Shown here piece by piece: positions 6,280-14,154 of a stretch of DNA of 41,962 nt. The notes under the pieces were generated by a model. It ran no database searches. It had not been told where the DNA came from and saw only the letters and a list, made by a program, of their open reading frames with translations. A program made the translations under genes and the position numbers. The DNA comes from an uncultured Fibrobacter sp. (GTDB taxonomy: Bacteria > Fibrobacterota > Fibrobacteria > Fibrobacterales > Fibrobacteraceae), in contig CAMKNA010000018.1 in the NCBI GenBank assembly GCA_946414075.1, forward strand, positions 1 through 41,962, written 5' to 3'. Position 1 is the stretch's first letter. Every line of letters begins with the position of its first letter.

Positions 6280-8226
6280 GTGTCGCAGCCTGTCCGCAAT
6301 ATCGCCATCCTTGCCCACGTGGATGCGGGTAAGACTACCCTGTCGGAACAGATTTTGTTCACGGCTGGGGAGGTGCGTCGCCCAGGGCGTGTGGAAGAGG
6401 GCCTTGCCACTATGGACTACCTGCCCGAAGAGAAGGACAGGGGCATTACCATCGAGAGCGGCGTTGCCCATTTTGAGTGGAAGGATACCTGGTTCAATTT
6501 TATCGATACGCCGGGGCATGTGGACTTTGGTGCCGAGGTGGATACGGCCTTGACGGCGGTGGAAGGCGCCATTCTGGTGGTGAGCGCCGCCAGCGGCGTG
6601 GAGACCCAGACGGTAGCCGCCTTCAAGAAACTGCGTGAAGCCGGTGTGCGGACTATCCTGTTCGTGAACAAGCTGGACAATCCCGATTATTCCCTGGACG
6701 AGACGCTGATCAATATCGAGGAAGTGCTGGGAGTGCGTCCGGTACTGATGACTCTGCCCGAGTATCGGGATGGCAAGATGGCAGGCGTGCTGGATGTGCT
6801 GAGCAAGAGCCGTCTGGAGCATTCCGAGTCGGGCGAAGAGGTGGTGGACGACGGCTGGAATGTGGATGACGGCTGGGACCAGGCCCACGACCTGAAAAAG
6901 CATTACGCCGAGGCGGTTGAGTTTGCCAGCAATTTTGATGACGAGATTCTGAAGCTTGCCATGGAAGGGAAGCCTGTGCCGCCAAAGATGCTGTTGCGAG
7001 GCCTGAAGGCTCTGGCATCAAGCGACGATTATGCCCTGTGCTATGCAGGTTCTGCCATGGAAGGTTTTGGCGTGCGGAGTCTTGTGACGGCACTGACTTT
7101 CTTTTTGCCCGAAGTGCCCGCCTTTGGCGAAGGGGAACTTGGTCAGGTGATTCGCCTTAGGTATTTCAAGGGCGTGGGGGAGATTTCCATTTTCCGTAGC
7201 CACACGGATATGGCGCGTAAGGAGTGGCCTGCTGGATTCGAGTTTTCGAGATTGAAGGCGAACTTGCTTGTGCCTGTGGATGAGATCCGTTCGGGAGATA
7301 TTTACGCCCTGCGCACTCCCTTCGAGACGGAACTGGGACAGGTGATCGGGATCGACGGGGGGCATGACAATGAAGGAGAGAGAGAGCAGAGTCCTATCCG
7401 CGATAGATACCAGCCCCTGCTGCAGACTCGCGTGGAGTGCTTAGGTTCCGAAGATTTTTTGCATGTGGACAAGAGCCTGGATATGCTTGGCCGTATGGAT
7501 CCCAGCTTCCGCGTGCAGAAGGACGATGGGGGATTCTGGTACCTGCATACGGTGGGCGAGGTGCAACTGGATGTGTTGCTTTCGCGTCTTAAGCGGGAAT
7601 TCGGTTGCGAAGTGAAGGCGGGTAGCCCCGAAGTGCGTTGGCAGGAACGGCTATGCCACGGGGTGGGCCCTGTGGAGAATTCTTTCCAGCTGGGGCCCCA
7701 CAAGATTTCCATTAAATTATCTGCAACTCCGTTGGAGGGTGATGCTCACGATATTCGGCTAGCGGCTGAGTTTCTGGAGACTGCCCCTCGCGAGATTCTG
7801 GCCGGGGTTCGTTCGGCGCTCCTGGAGTCTACCGAAATCGGGATTCTCGGGAAGGGGGCGCTGGTAGGCGTGCGTTTCGAAGTACACAAGTTTACCTGGA
7901 CTGAAGGGGCGCTCCCGCCCATGATCAAGAAGGCCTGTGCCGATGCGGTGACCAAGCTTATCAAGAGCGCCGATGTAGAACTTTACGAGCCTATCATGGA
8001 ACTTTCGGTGGAATGTCCTGTGAACTTTGCCGGGCTCATAACGGGAGATATCCAGTCAAGGGATGGCAAGGTTAAAGAAATTGGCGGCGACGGGAAGACC
8101 CATTTTTTGAAGGCCGATGTTCCGTTGCGCAAGATTTTCGGCTATGCCACAGGTGTGCGCAGCATCAGCAAGGGCACGGCCCTTTACAGCATGAAGTTGC
8201 TGGGGTACCGAGCGGCGGCGCTATAA
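6280..8226 (+). CDS. EF-G/TetM-family translational GTPase (EF-G paralogue)
   Basis: The 648-residue protein has all GTPase motifs: G1 AHVDAGKTT (12-20), G2 RGITIES (54-60), G3 DTPGHVDF (76-83) and G4 NKLD (130-133). EF-G domains II-V follow, ending in the FGYATGVRSISKG segment typical of domain V. It is shorter than canonical EF-G (about 690-700 residues) and close in size to ribosomal protection proteins such as TetM (about 640). The G1 sequence is also TetM-like. It probably acts on the ribosome as a GTPase, but whether it aids translocation, ribosome recycling or antibiotic protection cannot be told from sequence. The start is GTG 6280 after GGGG. It follows the coiled-coil gene by 8 bases and ends against the convergent DUF58 gene with no gap. 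Confidence 0.85.
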   Translation: MSQPVRNIAILAHVDAGKTTLSEQILFTAGEVRRPGRVEEGLATMDYLPEEKDRGITIESGVAHFEWKDTWFNFIDTPGHVDFGAEVDTALTAVEGAILVVSAASGVETQTVAAFKKLREAGVRTILFVNKLDNPDYSLDETLINIEEVLGVRPVLMTLPEYRDGKMAGVLDVLSKSRLEHSESGEEVVDDGWNVDDGWDQAHDLKKHYAEAVEFASNFDDEILKLAMEGKPVPPKMLLRGLKALASSDDYALCYAGSAMEGFGVRSLVTALTFFLPEVPAFGEGELGQVIRLRYFKGVGEISIFRSHTDMARKEWPAGFEFSRLKANLLVPVDEIRSGDIYALRTPFETELGQVIGIDGGHDNEGEREQSPIRDRYQPLLQTRVECLGSEDFLHVDKSLDMLGRMDPSFRVQKDDGGFWYLHTVGEVQLDVLLSRLKREFGCEVKAGSPEVRWQERLCHGVGPVENSFQLGPHKISIKLSATPLEGDAHDIRLAAEFLETAPREILAGVRSALLESTEIGILGKGALVGVRFEVHKFTWTEGALPPMIKKACADAVTKLIKSADVELYEPIMELSVECPVNFAGLITGDIQSRDGKVKEIGGDGKTHFLKADVPLRKIFGYATGVRSISKGTALYSMKLLGYRAAAL

Positions 8227-9117
8227 TTACACTCTCGCCATCTTGGCTCGGCGCCTGAAGTGCTCGATAAGCGGGGCCACGGTCTCCTTGAAGTCGTCAT
8301 GGGTCTCGATGCGCACAAAATCGATGGACATGCGCTGGAACAGTTCCTTGGTGGCCTTGCCCTGACGCTTGGCTTCACGGGCGAACGCTTCGCGGAAGGT
8401 GGTATCGCCAGTGTCAATCAAAAGCGTCTCTCCGGTTTCAGGGTCTTCGAGCTCTACCAGACCTGCGGGCGGGAGTTCCATTTCGCGGGGGTCTACGACA
8501 GAGACCGCAAGCACGTCGTGGCGCTTCCGGAGAATCTTGAAGGCGTTTTCGAAGCCCTGGTCCAGAAAGTCGCTCATCACCACGACCACGGCACGGCGGT
8601 TCAGAATCTTGCCGGCATATTCCAGCGCCACTTGGGTGTTGGTGCCGTGGTGCTGCGGCTTGAAGTAGAGGATTTCACGGATAAGCCGCAGCACGTGCTT
8701 GCGGCCTTTCTCAGGCGGAATAAAAAGCTCTACCTGGTCGGTGTAAATCAGCAGACCCACCTTGTCGTTGTTCTTGATGGCGGCAAAGGCAAGCAGTGCG
8801 GTAAGGGTGGCCATGACTTCGCCCTTCATCTGCTTGCCGGAGCCGAATTCCGAGCTGCTGGAGGCGTCGACCATCAAGAGCATGGTCATCTCGCGCTCTT
8901 CGATAAACTTCTTTACATAGGGGGAGCCTGTACGGGCGGTCACGTTCCAGTCGATGGTACGCACATCGTCGCCGGGCATGTATTCCCGGACCTCGCTGAA
9001 CTCCATGCCGTTCCCCTTGAAGGAGCTGTGGTAGGCTCCGGTCATGACGGTGTCCAGCGTCCCGCGCACGGAAAGTTCAATGCGGCTGACGGTCTTTAGA
9101 ACTTCTTTGTCGAGCAT
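8227..9117 (-). CDS. DUF58 domain protein
   Basis: The 296-residue protein has the DUF58 signature: YMPGDDVRTIDWNVTARTGSPYVKKF near residues 50-75, followed by a von Willebrand A-like fold. The vWA part has MVDASSSSEFG (metal-site-like DxSxS), then LLIYTDQVELFIPP and VVVMSDFLD. DUF58 proteins are often encoded beside MoxR AAA ATPases and BatA/B vWA proteins, with which they are thought to act in chaperone or metal-insertion complexes. No moxR gene is next to this one. The ATG at 9117 is preferred over an upstream TTG at 9135. A TATATTGT element lies 7 bases before the ATG. Confidence 0.88.
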   Translation of the reverse strand: MLDKEVLKTVSRIELSVRGTLDTVMTGAYHSSFKGNGMEFSEVREYMPGDDVRTIDWNVTARTGSPYVKKFIEEREMTMLLMVDASSSSEFGSGKQMKGEVMATLTALLAFAAIKNNDKVGLLIYTDQVELFIPPEKGRKHVLRLIREILYFKPQHHGTNTQVALEYAGKILNRRAVVVVMSDFLDQGFENAFKILRKRHDVLAVSVVDPREMELPPAGLVELEDPETGETLLIDTGDTTFREAFAREAKRQGKATKELFQRMSIDFVRIETHDDFKETVAPLIEHFRRRAKMARV

Positions 9118-9124
9118 TTCGCCC

Positions 9125-9132
9125 ACAATATA
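9125..9132 (-). promoter_or_regulatory. TAnnTTTG-like promoter element (TATATTGT)
   Basis: TATATTGT on the minus strand lies 7 bases upstream of the DUF58 ATG at 9117, the same geometry as upstream of the lipoprotein gene at 417. Confidence 0.35.
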
Positions 9133-9163
9133 CAAAAGTCAATGGTTGCGAGGCAAATGGAAT

Positions 9164-9191
9164 TCACACCCCACATTCCACATTTCACATC
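9164..9191. repeat. Four tandem degenerate heptamers
   Basis: TCACACC, CCACATT, CCACATT and TCACATC follow each other without gaps. On the minus strand this reads GATGTGA-AATGTGG-AATGTGG-GGTGTGA, the same heptamer type as in the array after glnN. It fills the short gap between the sugar transferase stop and the DUF58 upstream region. Confidence 0.6.
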
Positions 9192-9192
9192 T

Positions 9193-10365
9193 CTAGTATG
9201 CGCCTTCGCCCTTGAACACGACCTTGAAGGTCTTGAGGATAAGCTTGAAGTCATCGGCCAACTTGCCGCCTCGGCGGATATAGTCGTTGTCCAAGCGCAT
9301 CTGGCCTTCGAAGGAAATGTTGCTGCGTCCACTGACCTGCCAAATGCAGGTGAGCCCCGGAGTCACGGAAAGACGCATGCGGTGCCAGGGTTCGTATGTT
9401 TCCACCTCTTCGGGCAGGGGCGGACGCGGTCCCACGATGGACATGTCTCCGTTGATGATGTTCACCAGCTGGGGCAGTTCATCCAGACTGAACTTGCGGA
9501 GTACGCGTCCGAAGGGGTAGATGCGGGGGTCGTTCTTGATTTTGAAAGTCTTGCCGCCGGTTTCATTCAGGGCCATCAGCTCTTTTTTGCGCTCTTCGGC
9601 ATCCACATACATGCTGCGGAACTTGTACATGGTGAACAGGGAGCCGTTTTTGCCTACGCGGGTCTGTTTGAAAATGACAGGTCCCTTGGGGTCGCTGATT
9701 TTTACGGCCAGGGCGCAGAATAGAAGCACCGGGGAGAGAATGATCAGGCCCAGAAGGGCTCCGGTAAAGTCCACGCAGCGCTTGATGATATGCCTGAAGC
9801 GAATCTTGTGTGGGTGGGGCCAGATGTGTTCCAGGTTCAGGCGGGAAAGCGAGAAGAAGCTTCCGTTGGTGCTGTTGAATTCTTTGAGCTTTGCATCCAT
9901 GTCCAGGTTGTCCTTTTCTTGGAGCCCGGAATAGAGATAGGCCTTGAAGATGGGCTTCTTGGGCTTGTGTCGCAGATTCTGGATGAGCCCTGCGTCGTTG
10001 AGCCTGTGGAGGATTTCCTTGCGGATGTTCTCCAGGGTGGAGAGGTCCGAATTCAGCAGGATGACCCCTATGCCGTTCCCGTCGGAAAGGTATCCGATGA
10101 CATCGATGAACCGGAGGTGGGAGAACATGGTCAAAAGGCTAATGCGCCAGGTCTGCTCCACGGTCTGGTTTGGCCAGGCCCAACCCAGTAGGTCGAACTG
10201 GTGGGCGTAAATCTGGATAAAGATGAAGGGCTTCCGGGTGCGGTTCGCCCGAAGGAACTCCTCGTTTAGCCGTGCCCGGAAAAGACGGGCCGGATAGACG
10301 ATGTTTTTCAGCCGCTGCTCCGTCAGGATGGAGTCTATGGCCGGATTTACCGATTCCTGTTCCAT
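9193..10365 (-). CDS. Bacterial sugar transferase with N-terminal GGDEF-like domain
   Basis: The C-terminal half (about 190-385) is a polyprenyl-phosphate phosphoglycosyl transferase: KRCVDFTGALLG with one membrane helix (about 200-222), KQTRVGKNG, YKFRSM, the catalytic-type SLDELPQL (293-300), and GDMSIVGPRP. Such enzymes move a sugar-1-phosphate from a nucleotide sugar onto undecaprenyl phosphate to start exopolysaccharide or O-antigen assembly. Unlike WbaP-type enzymes it lacks the N-terminal bundle of membrane helices. Instead, residues about 43-125 resemble a degenerate GGDEF domain, with DGNGIGVILL at the expected signature position. That assignment is inference from pattern. The ATG at 10365 lies 5 bases after a TATATTTG element; upstream in-frame codons are antisense to hom. 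Confidence 0.85.
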   Translation of the reverse strand: MEQESVNPAIDSILTEQRLKNIVYPARLFRARLNEEFLRANRTRKPFIFIQIYAHQFDLLGWAWPNQTVEQTWRISLLTMFSHLRFIDVIGYLSDGNGIGVILLNSDLSTLENIRKEILHRLNDAGLIQNLRHKPKKPIFKAYLYSGLQEKDNLDMDAKLKEFNSTNGSFFSLSRLNLEHIWPHPHKIRFRHIIKRCVDFTGALLGLIILSPVLLFCALAVKISDPKGPVIFKQTRVGKNGSLFTMYKFRSMYVDAEERKKELMALNETGGKTFKIKNDPRIYPFGRVLRKFSLDELPQLVNIINGDMSIVGPRPPLPEEVETYEPWHRMRLSVTPGLTCIWQVSGRSNISFEGQMRLDNDYIRRGGKLADDFKLILKTFKVVFKGEGAY

Positions 10366-10370
10366 AACCC

Positions 10371-10378
10371 CAAATATA
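10371..10378 (-). promoter_or_regulatory. TAnnTTTG promoter element (TATATTTG)
   Basis: This is an exact TAnnTTTG match on the minus strand, ending 5 bases before the sugar transferase ATG. A transcript starting at the usual distance would begin at or next to the start codon. Confidence 0.5.
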
Positions 10379-10394
10379 GCAAATAGTATTTTTC

Positions 10395-10402
10395 TAAATT
10401 TC
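10395..10402 (+). promoter_or_regulatory. TAnnTTTG-like element before hom (TAAATTTC)
   Basis: The context AGTATTTTTCTAAATTTCCCGCCG closely resembles AGTATTTCTAAATTTACGCCCG upstream of alaS (40852-40873). The shared form suggests a common core promoter. It lies 30 bases before the hom ATG, with a GGAGAC ribosome binding site (10422-10427) between. Confidence 0.4.
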
Positions 10403-10432
10403 CCGCCGTAAAATTTAAAACGGAGACGCCTT

Positions 10433-11722
10433 ATGTTGCGTATAGGTCTTATTGGTACAGGAACCGTCGGTGGCGGTGTTATCCAGATTCTGGAACAGAA
10501 AATCGCCGAGTACAAGGAAAAGCTGGGTGTTGAGCTGGAGCTGGCATGTATTTGCGCCAAGTCCGATGTGGAAGTGGCCCCCTACAAGGAGAAGGGCTAC
10601 AAGGTTACTACCAATGCCGACGAGATGATTGCAGGCAACGATATCGATGTGCTGGTGGAGCTGGCTGGTGGCTACAACATGCCGCGCAAGTGGATTTTGG
10701 CTGCTCTCAATTCGGGCAAGCATGTGGTGACGGCCAACAAGGCGCTCCTTGCCAAGTACGGTCACGAAATTTTCCCGCTGGCCGCTGAAAAGGGCCTGCA
10801 TGTGCTGTTCGAAGCCGCCGTTGGCGGTGGCATTCCCATTATTCGTAGCCTGCAGGAAGGCTTGCTGGGCTCTACGGTAGAAAGCCTGAGCTGCATCATC
10901 AACGGTACCTGCAACTACATCCTTAGCCGCATGGCCGACGAAGGTCTGGACTTTGATGTGGTGCTGAAGGACGCCCAGAGGCTCGGCTTTGCCGAAGCGG
11001 ACCCCACTTTCGATATTGAAGGCATCGACTCTGCCCACAAGACGGCCCTGCTGGCCAGTCTCTGCAGCGGCAAGCGGGTGGATTTCGAGAAGATCCATGT
11101 GACGGGTATCTCCAAGATTACGGCCCAGGATATCGCCATCGCCAAGGAACTGGGCTGCTGTGTGAAGCTGCTGGGTATTTACCATCGTGACGGTGATCGA
11201 GTGGATGCCCGCGTCCATCCCTGCTTCGTGCCTGTGGACCATCTGCTTTCTAACGTGAACGGCGTGTTGAATGCGGTCTACCTCAAGTGCGATAACCTGG
11301 GCGAAACCATTCAGACCGGTGCCGGTGCCGGACGCTTGCCGACGGCCTCTGCCGTGGTGGCCGACCTGGTGTCCCTGGCCCGCTCTACCGATACGGGCTC
11401 TCGCAAGGCGCTTCCCATGGGTTGGTTCAACGAGAACAATTCTGCTGACCTGGTGCCCGTGTCCGAGACTAGCGCCCGCTACTACTTCCGCTTTACTTCC
11501 AAGGATGCCCGTGGCGTTTTGGCCAAGATTACCGGAATTCTCGCCGAAAATCGCATTTCTATTGAGACTATCATCCAGAAGAATGTGAAGGACCCGGGCA
11601 AGGTTTCCATCGTGGTCATTACGGAACGTACCGAAGACTGCAGGGCTTCTAAGGCCGTGGATGCCATCGATGCCCTGTCCGAAATCGTGGAAAAGAGCCA
11701 GGTTATCCGATTCTTGGTCTAG
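10433..11722 (+). CDS. hom: Homoserine dehydrogenase
   Basis: The 429-residue enzyme reduces aspartate semialdehyde to homoserine with NAD(P)H, a branch point for threonine, methionine and isoleucine. The N-terminus shows the Rossmann motif GLIGTGTVGGGV. Typical family blocks follow: TANKALLAKYG, EAAVGGGIPIIRSLQ, INGTCNYILSRM and the ADPTFDIEGIDSAHKTALL substrate segment. A C-terminal ACT domain (about 350-429) indicates feedback control by an amino acid, usually threonine. It is a stand-alone enzyme, not fused to aspartokinase. The ATG at 10433 has GGAGAC upstream. It is divergent from the first sugar transferase and 41 bases before the second one. Confidence 0.96.
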   Translation: MLRIGLIGTGTVGGGVIQILEQKIAEYKEKLGVELELACICAKSDVEVAPYKEKGYKVTTNADEMIAGNDIDVLVELAGGYNMPRKWILAALNSGKHVVTANKALLAKYGHEIFPLAAEKGLHVLFEAAVGGGIPIIRSLQEGLLGSTVESLSCIINGTCNYILSRMADEGLDFDVVLKDAQRLGFAEADPTFDIEGIDSAHKTALLASLCSGKRVDFEKIHVTGISKITAQDIAIAKELGCCVKLLGIYHRDGDRVDARVHPCFVPVDHLLSNVNGVLNAVYLKCDNLGETIQTGAGAGRLPTASAVVADLVSLARSTDTGSRKALPMGWFNENNSADLVPVSETSARYYFRFTSKDARGVLAKITGILAENRISIETIIQKNVKDPGKVSIVVITERTEDCRASKAVDAIDALSEIVEKSQVIRFLV

Positions 11723-11763
11723 TCCTTGGTTTTCGGGACGGCTGTTTTGTAGATTAGTACAGT

Positions 11764-13215
11764 ATGATTCGTGCCGCCACATTGGAAAGGGTACTGCTGC
11801 TCCTTTCGGACTTTCTCGCCCTGACGATCTGTTTTGTCTTGGCGTACTGGATCCAGTTCCATAGTGGCTGGATTGCTGAAAAGTTCGACCCGACCAAGAC
11901 GCTGGATGCCTATTGGCATATCGGTTGTGTCCTGAATATTTGTTGGCTTGTTTGGTTCACCTTTACCGGACTTTATCGAACATGGCTTTTGCAGTCTAGG
12001 ACCTTGCAGATTCTGCGGGTGTTGCGGGCTGTTTTTGTCGGAGTGGTTCTGATTATCATCGGATTGTTTGGATCCGAGTTTGTGGGTAAGGTGGCCGCCG
12101 GTGCTCCCCTGGATGGCGGTTATCTCTATGGGTCGCGGTTTACCTGGATTTTTGTCTATGGTATCTTTGTTCTGATTTTTGTGGCCGCGTTCCGCATGGT
12201 GCTGTATTTAGGGCTTAGGGCTCTGCTTCGATGGGGTTATGGAGCCAATAAGGTCCTGGTTTTGGGGTGTACGGAATCAGGAAAGAATATCATGGAGGCC
12301 TTGAAAAATGCTCCCGAAGTGGGTCAGCGGGTGGTAGGCTTTGTGGATGAACGCTATCAGGTAATAGATCATCTTTTTTGTGATATTCCCGTCCTGGGTA
12401 AGTATTCCGATTTGCCAGTCCTGGTCAAGAAACTGGGTATTTCAGGAATCATCATTGCCCATGACAGTACTTCCCCTCAGGAAATCATGCGCGTGCTGGT
12501 GTGGGTTTGCGAACTTCCCTTGCATATCTATATCGTACCGGAGCTTTACCCTGCGGTCAATGGCCGGTTCAAGGGAAACCTGGTCCACGGCTTTGAATTA
12601 CAGGAACTTTTCGCCTTTGCCATGCCCCCTTGGCAGGTGCAGATCAAGCGTTTTCTCGATATCGTTATTGGCGGTTTTATTGGACTATGTTCCTTGCCGG
12701 TTTGCCTGCTGGCGGCGCTTGCGATTAAGCTTGATGACCATGGCCCAATCTTCTATTCTCAGGAACGCATAGGCCTTTATGGCAAACCCTTTACGGTCTA
12801 CAAGTTCCGTACCATGCGTACAGATGCTGAAAAGTTCGGTGCCCAATGGGCCACCAAGGATGACCCCCGTATTACCAAGATTGGCAAGTTCCTGCGCAAG
12901 ACTCGCATTGACGAACTACCGCAGATTTTGTGCGTTCTGAAGGGCGATATGAGCATGGTGGGGCCCCGCCCTGAACGTGCGGTGTTTATCGGCAAGCTTC
13001 GTGAACAGATTCCCTTTTACATTAGCCGCCTGAAGATGAAACCCGGTCTTACGGGTTGGGCCCAGGTGCGTCACCATTACGATACCAGCATCGAGGATGT
13101 GCAGATTAAGTTGCAGTATGACATGTATTACTACGAAAACATGAGCCTGCTTCTGGATTTCCAGATTCTTGTGCGGACGGTCTATGTTGTGTTGACCGGA
13201 AAAGGAGCGCAATGA
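11764..13215 (+). CDS. Polyprenyl glycosylphosphotransferase (WbaP/WcaJ-type)
   Basis: The 483-residue membrane protein has four or five N-terminal membrane helices (about residues 8-160). A nucleotide-binding-like domain starts with NKVLVLGCTESGKNI near 160. A C-terminal sugar transferase domain (about 295-483) follows, with KRFLDIVIGG, SQERIGLYGKPF, YKFRTMRTDAEKF, RIDELPQ and GDMSMVGPRPER. It should transfer a sugar phosphate to undecaprenyl phosphate as the first step of an exopolysaccharide or capsule unit. Its stop overlaps the nadC start (ATGA at 13212-13215), so the two are translationally linked although their functions are unrelated. No glycosyltransferase, flippase or polymerase genes are nearby. 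Confidence 0.93.
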   Translation: MIRAATLERVLLLLSDFLALTICFVLAYWIQFHSGWIAEKFDPTKTLDAYWHIGCVLNICWLVWFTFTGLYRTWLLQSRTLQILRVLRAVFVGVVLIIIGLFGSEFVGKVAAGAPLDGGYLYGSRFTWIFVYGIFVLIFVAAFRMVLYLGLRALLRWGYGANKVLVLGCTESGKNIMEALKNAPEVGQRVVGFVDERYQVIDHLFCDIPVLGKYSDLPVLVKKLGISGIIIAHDSTSPQEIMRVLVWVCELPLHIYIVPELYPAVNGRFKGNLVHGFELQELFAFAMPPWQVQIKRFLDIVIGGFIGLCSLPVCLLAALAIKLDDHGPIFYSQERIGLYGKPFTVYKFRTMRTDAEKFGAQWATKDDPRITKIGKFLRKTRIDELPQILCVLKGDMSMVGPRPERAVFIGKLREQIPFYISRLKMKPGLTGWAQVRHHYDTSIEDVQIKLQYDMYYYENMSLLLDFQILVRTVYVVLTGKGAQ

Positions 13216-14078
13216 TGTACGGCGATAACTCAACCCCGGTATTCCCAAAAGATGATGCCCTTACTATGATCCGCCTTGCCTTGGCGGAAGATGTGCGTAC
13301 CGGCGATGTGACCAGCGAATGGACCATTCCTGCCGACCAGAAGCAGCATGCTCGCCTGATTGCGAAAGAAGACGGCGTACTTGCGGGTCTCCCTGTGATT
13401 GAACTGGTTTTTCAGGAACTGAAGGCCAGTGTGAAGGTGACTCTCCACAAGAAAGATGGCGATGTGGTGAAGAAGGGCGACCTGATTGCCGAAATGGATG
13501 GCACTACTCATGAACTCTTGACCGGTGAACGGACGCTCTTGAACTTTATCCAGCAGCTTTCTGGCGTGGCCACGGTGGCCCATACCTTCCAGGAAGCCCT
13601 GAAGGGTGGAAAGACCAAGGTGCTGGACACCCGCAAGACGGTGCCTGGATTCCGCACATTGCAGAAGTACGCCGTGCGTGTGGGTGGCGGTTCCAACCAC
13701 CGCATGGGCCTTTTTGACATGGTGCTGGTGAAGGACAACCATATCGCTGCTGCTGGTGGAGTTCTTGAAGCTCTCGAAGTCGTGAAAAAGAACAACAAGC
13801 AGGGTCTGATGGTGGAAATGGAAGTGGAAAACTTCGACCAGCTGCGGGCCCTGTTGAACAAGGGCGTGGATGTGATTATGCTCGACAACATGAGCAACGA
13901 GATGATGGCCGAAGCCCTGAAGATTATCAAGGAAAGTGGTGACCAGTGCCTGGTGGAAGGCTCTGGCAACATGACTCTCGAGCGTGCGAAGGAAATCGCG
14001 GCGCTGGGCCTTGACTACATCTCTGTGGGTGCGCTTACCCATAGCGTGAAGGCACTCGATATCTCTATGAGAATCTGA
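13212..14078 (+). CDS. nadC: Nicotinate-nucleotide pyrophosphorylase (quinolinate phosphoribosyltransferase)
   Basis: The 288-residue enzyme converts quinolinate and PRPP to nicotinate mononucleotide, CO2 and pyrophosphate in de novo NAD synthesis. The diagnostic block TRKTVPGFRTLQKYAVRVGGGSNHR is complete, as are LVKDNHI, EVEVEN-like MEVENFDQ, IMLDNMS and VEGSGNM. The start overlaps the preceding sugar transferase stop; ATG codons at 13212 and 13215 are equally possible. A terminator follows. nadA and nadB are not in the window. Confidence 0.97.
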   Translation: MMYGDNSTPVFPKDDALTMIRLALAEDVRTGDVTSEWTIPADQKQHARLIAKEDGVLAGLPVIELVFQELKASVKVTLHKKDGDVVKKGDLIAEMDGTTHELLTGERTLLNFIQQLSGVATVAHTFQEALKGGKTKVLDTRKTVPGFRTLQKYAVRVGGGSNHRMGLFDMVLVKDNHIAAAGGVLEALEVVKKNNKQGLMVEMEVENFDQLRALLNKGVDVIMLDNMSNEMMAEALKIIKESGDQCLVEGSGNMTLERAKEIAALGLDYISVGALTHSVKALDISMRI

Positions 14079-14101
14079 TACCTTCGGGAGTTGTTTTTTA
14101 C

Positions 14102-14131
14102 AGCCTGGTCTAAACGGACCGGGCTTTTTTT
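14102..14131 (+). terminator. Rho-independent terminator after nadC
   Basis: A stem of AGCCTGGTC (14102-14110) with GACCGGGCT (14117-14125), one internal mismatch and a 6-base loop, runs into seven T residues. Confidence 0.88.
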
Positions 14132-14154
14132 ATAGCTTTTAACGAGAGGTTTTT

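Noticed and set aside
6280..8226. Tetracycline resistance gene
   Set aside because: Length and G1 motif are TetM-like, but the protein is not close enough to TetM to claim resistance and there is no mobile context.
10415..11782. 455-codon minus-strand frame
   Set aside because: Antisense to hom. Codon bias of the true gene leaves the opposite strand open.
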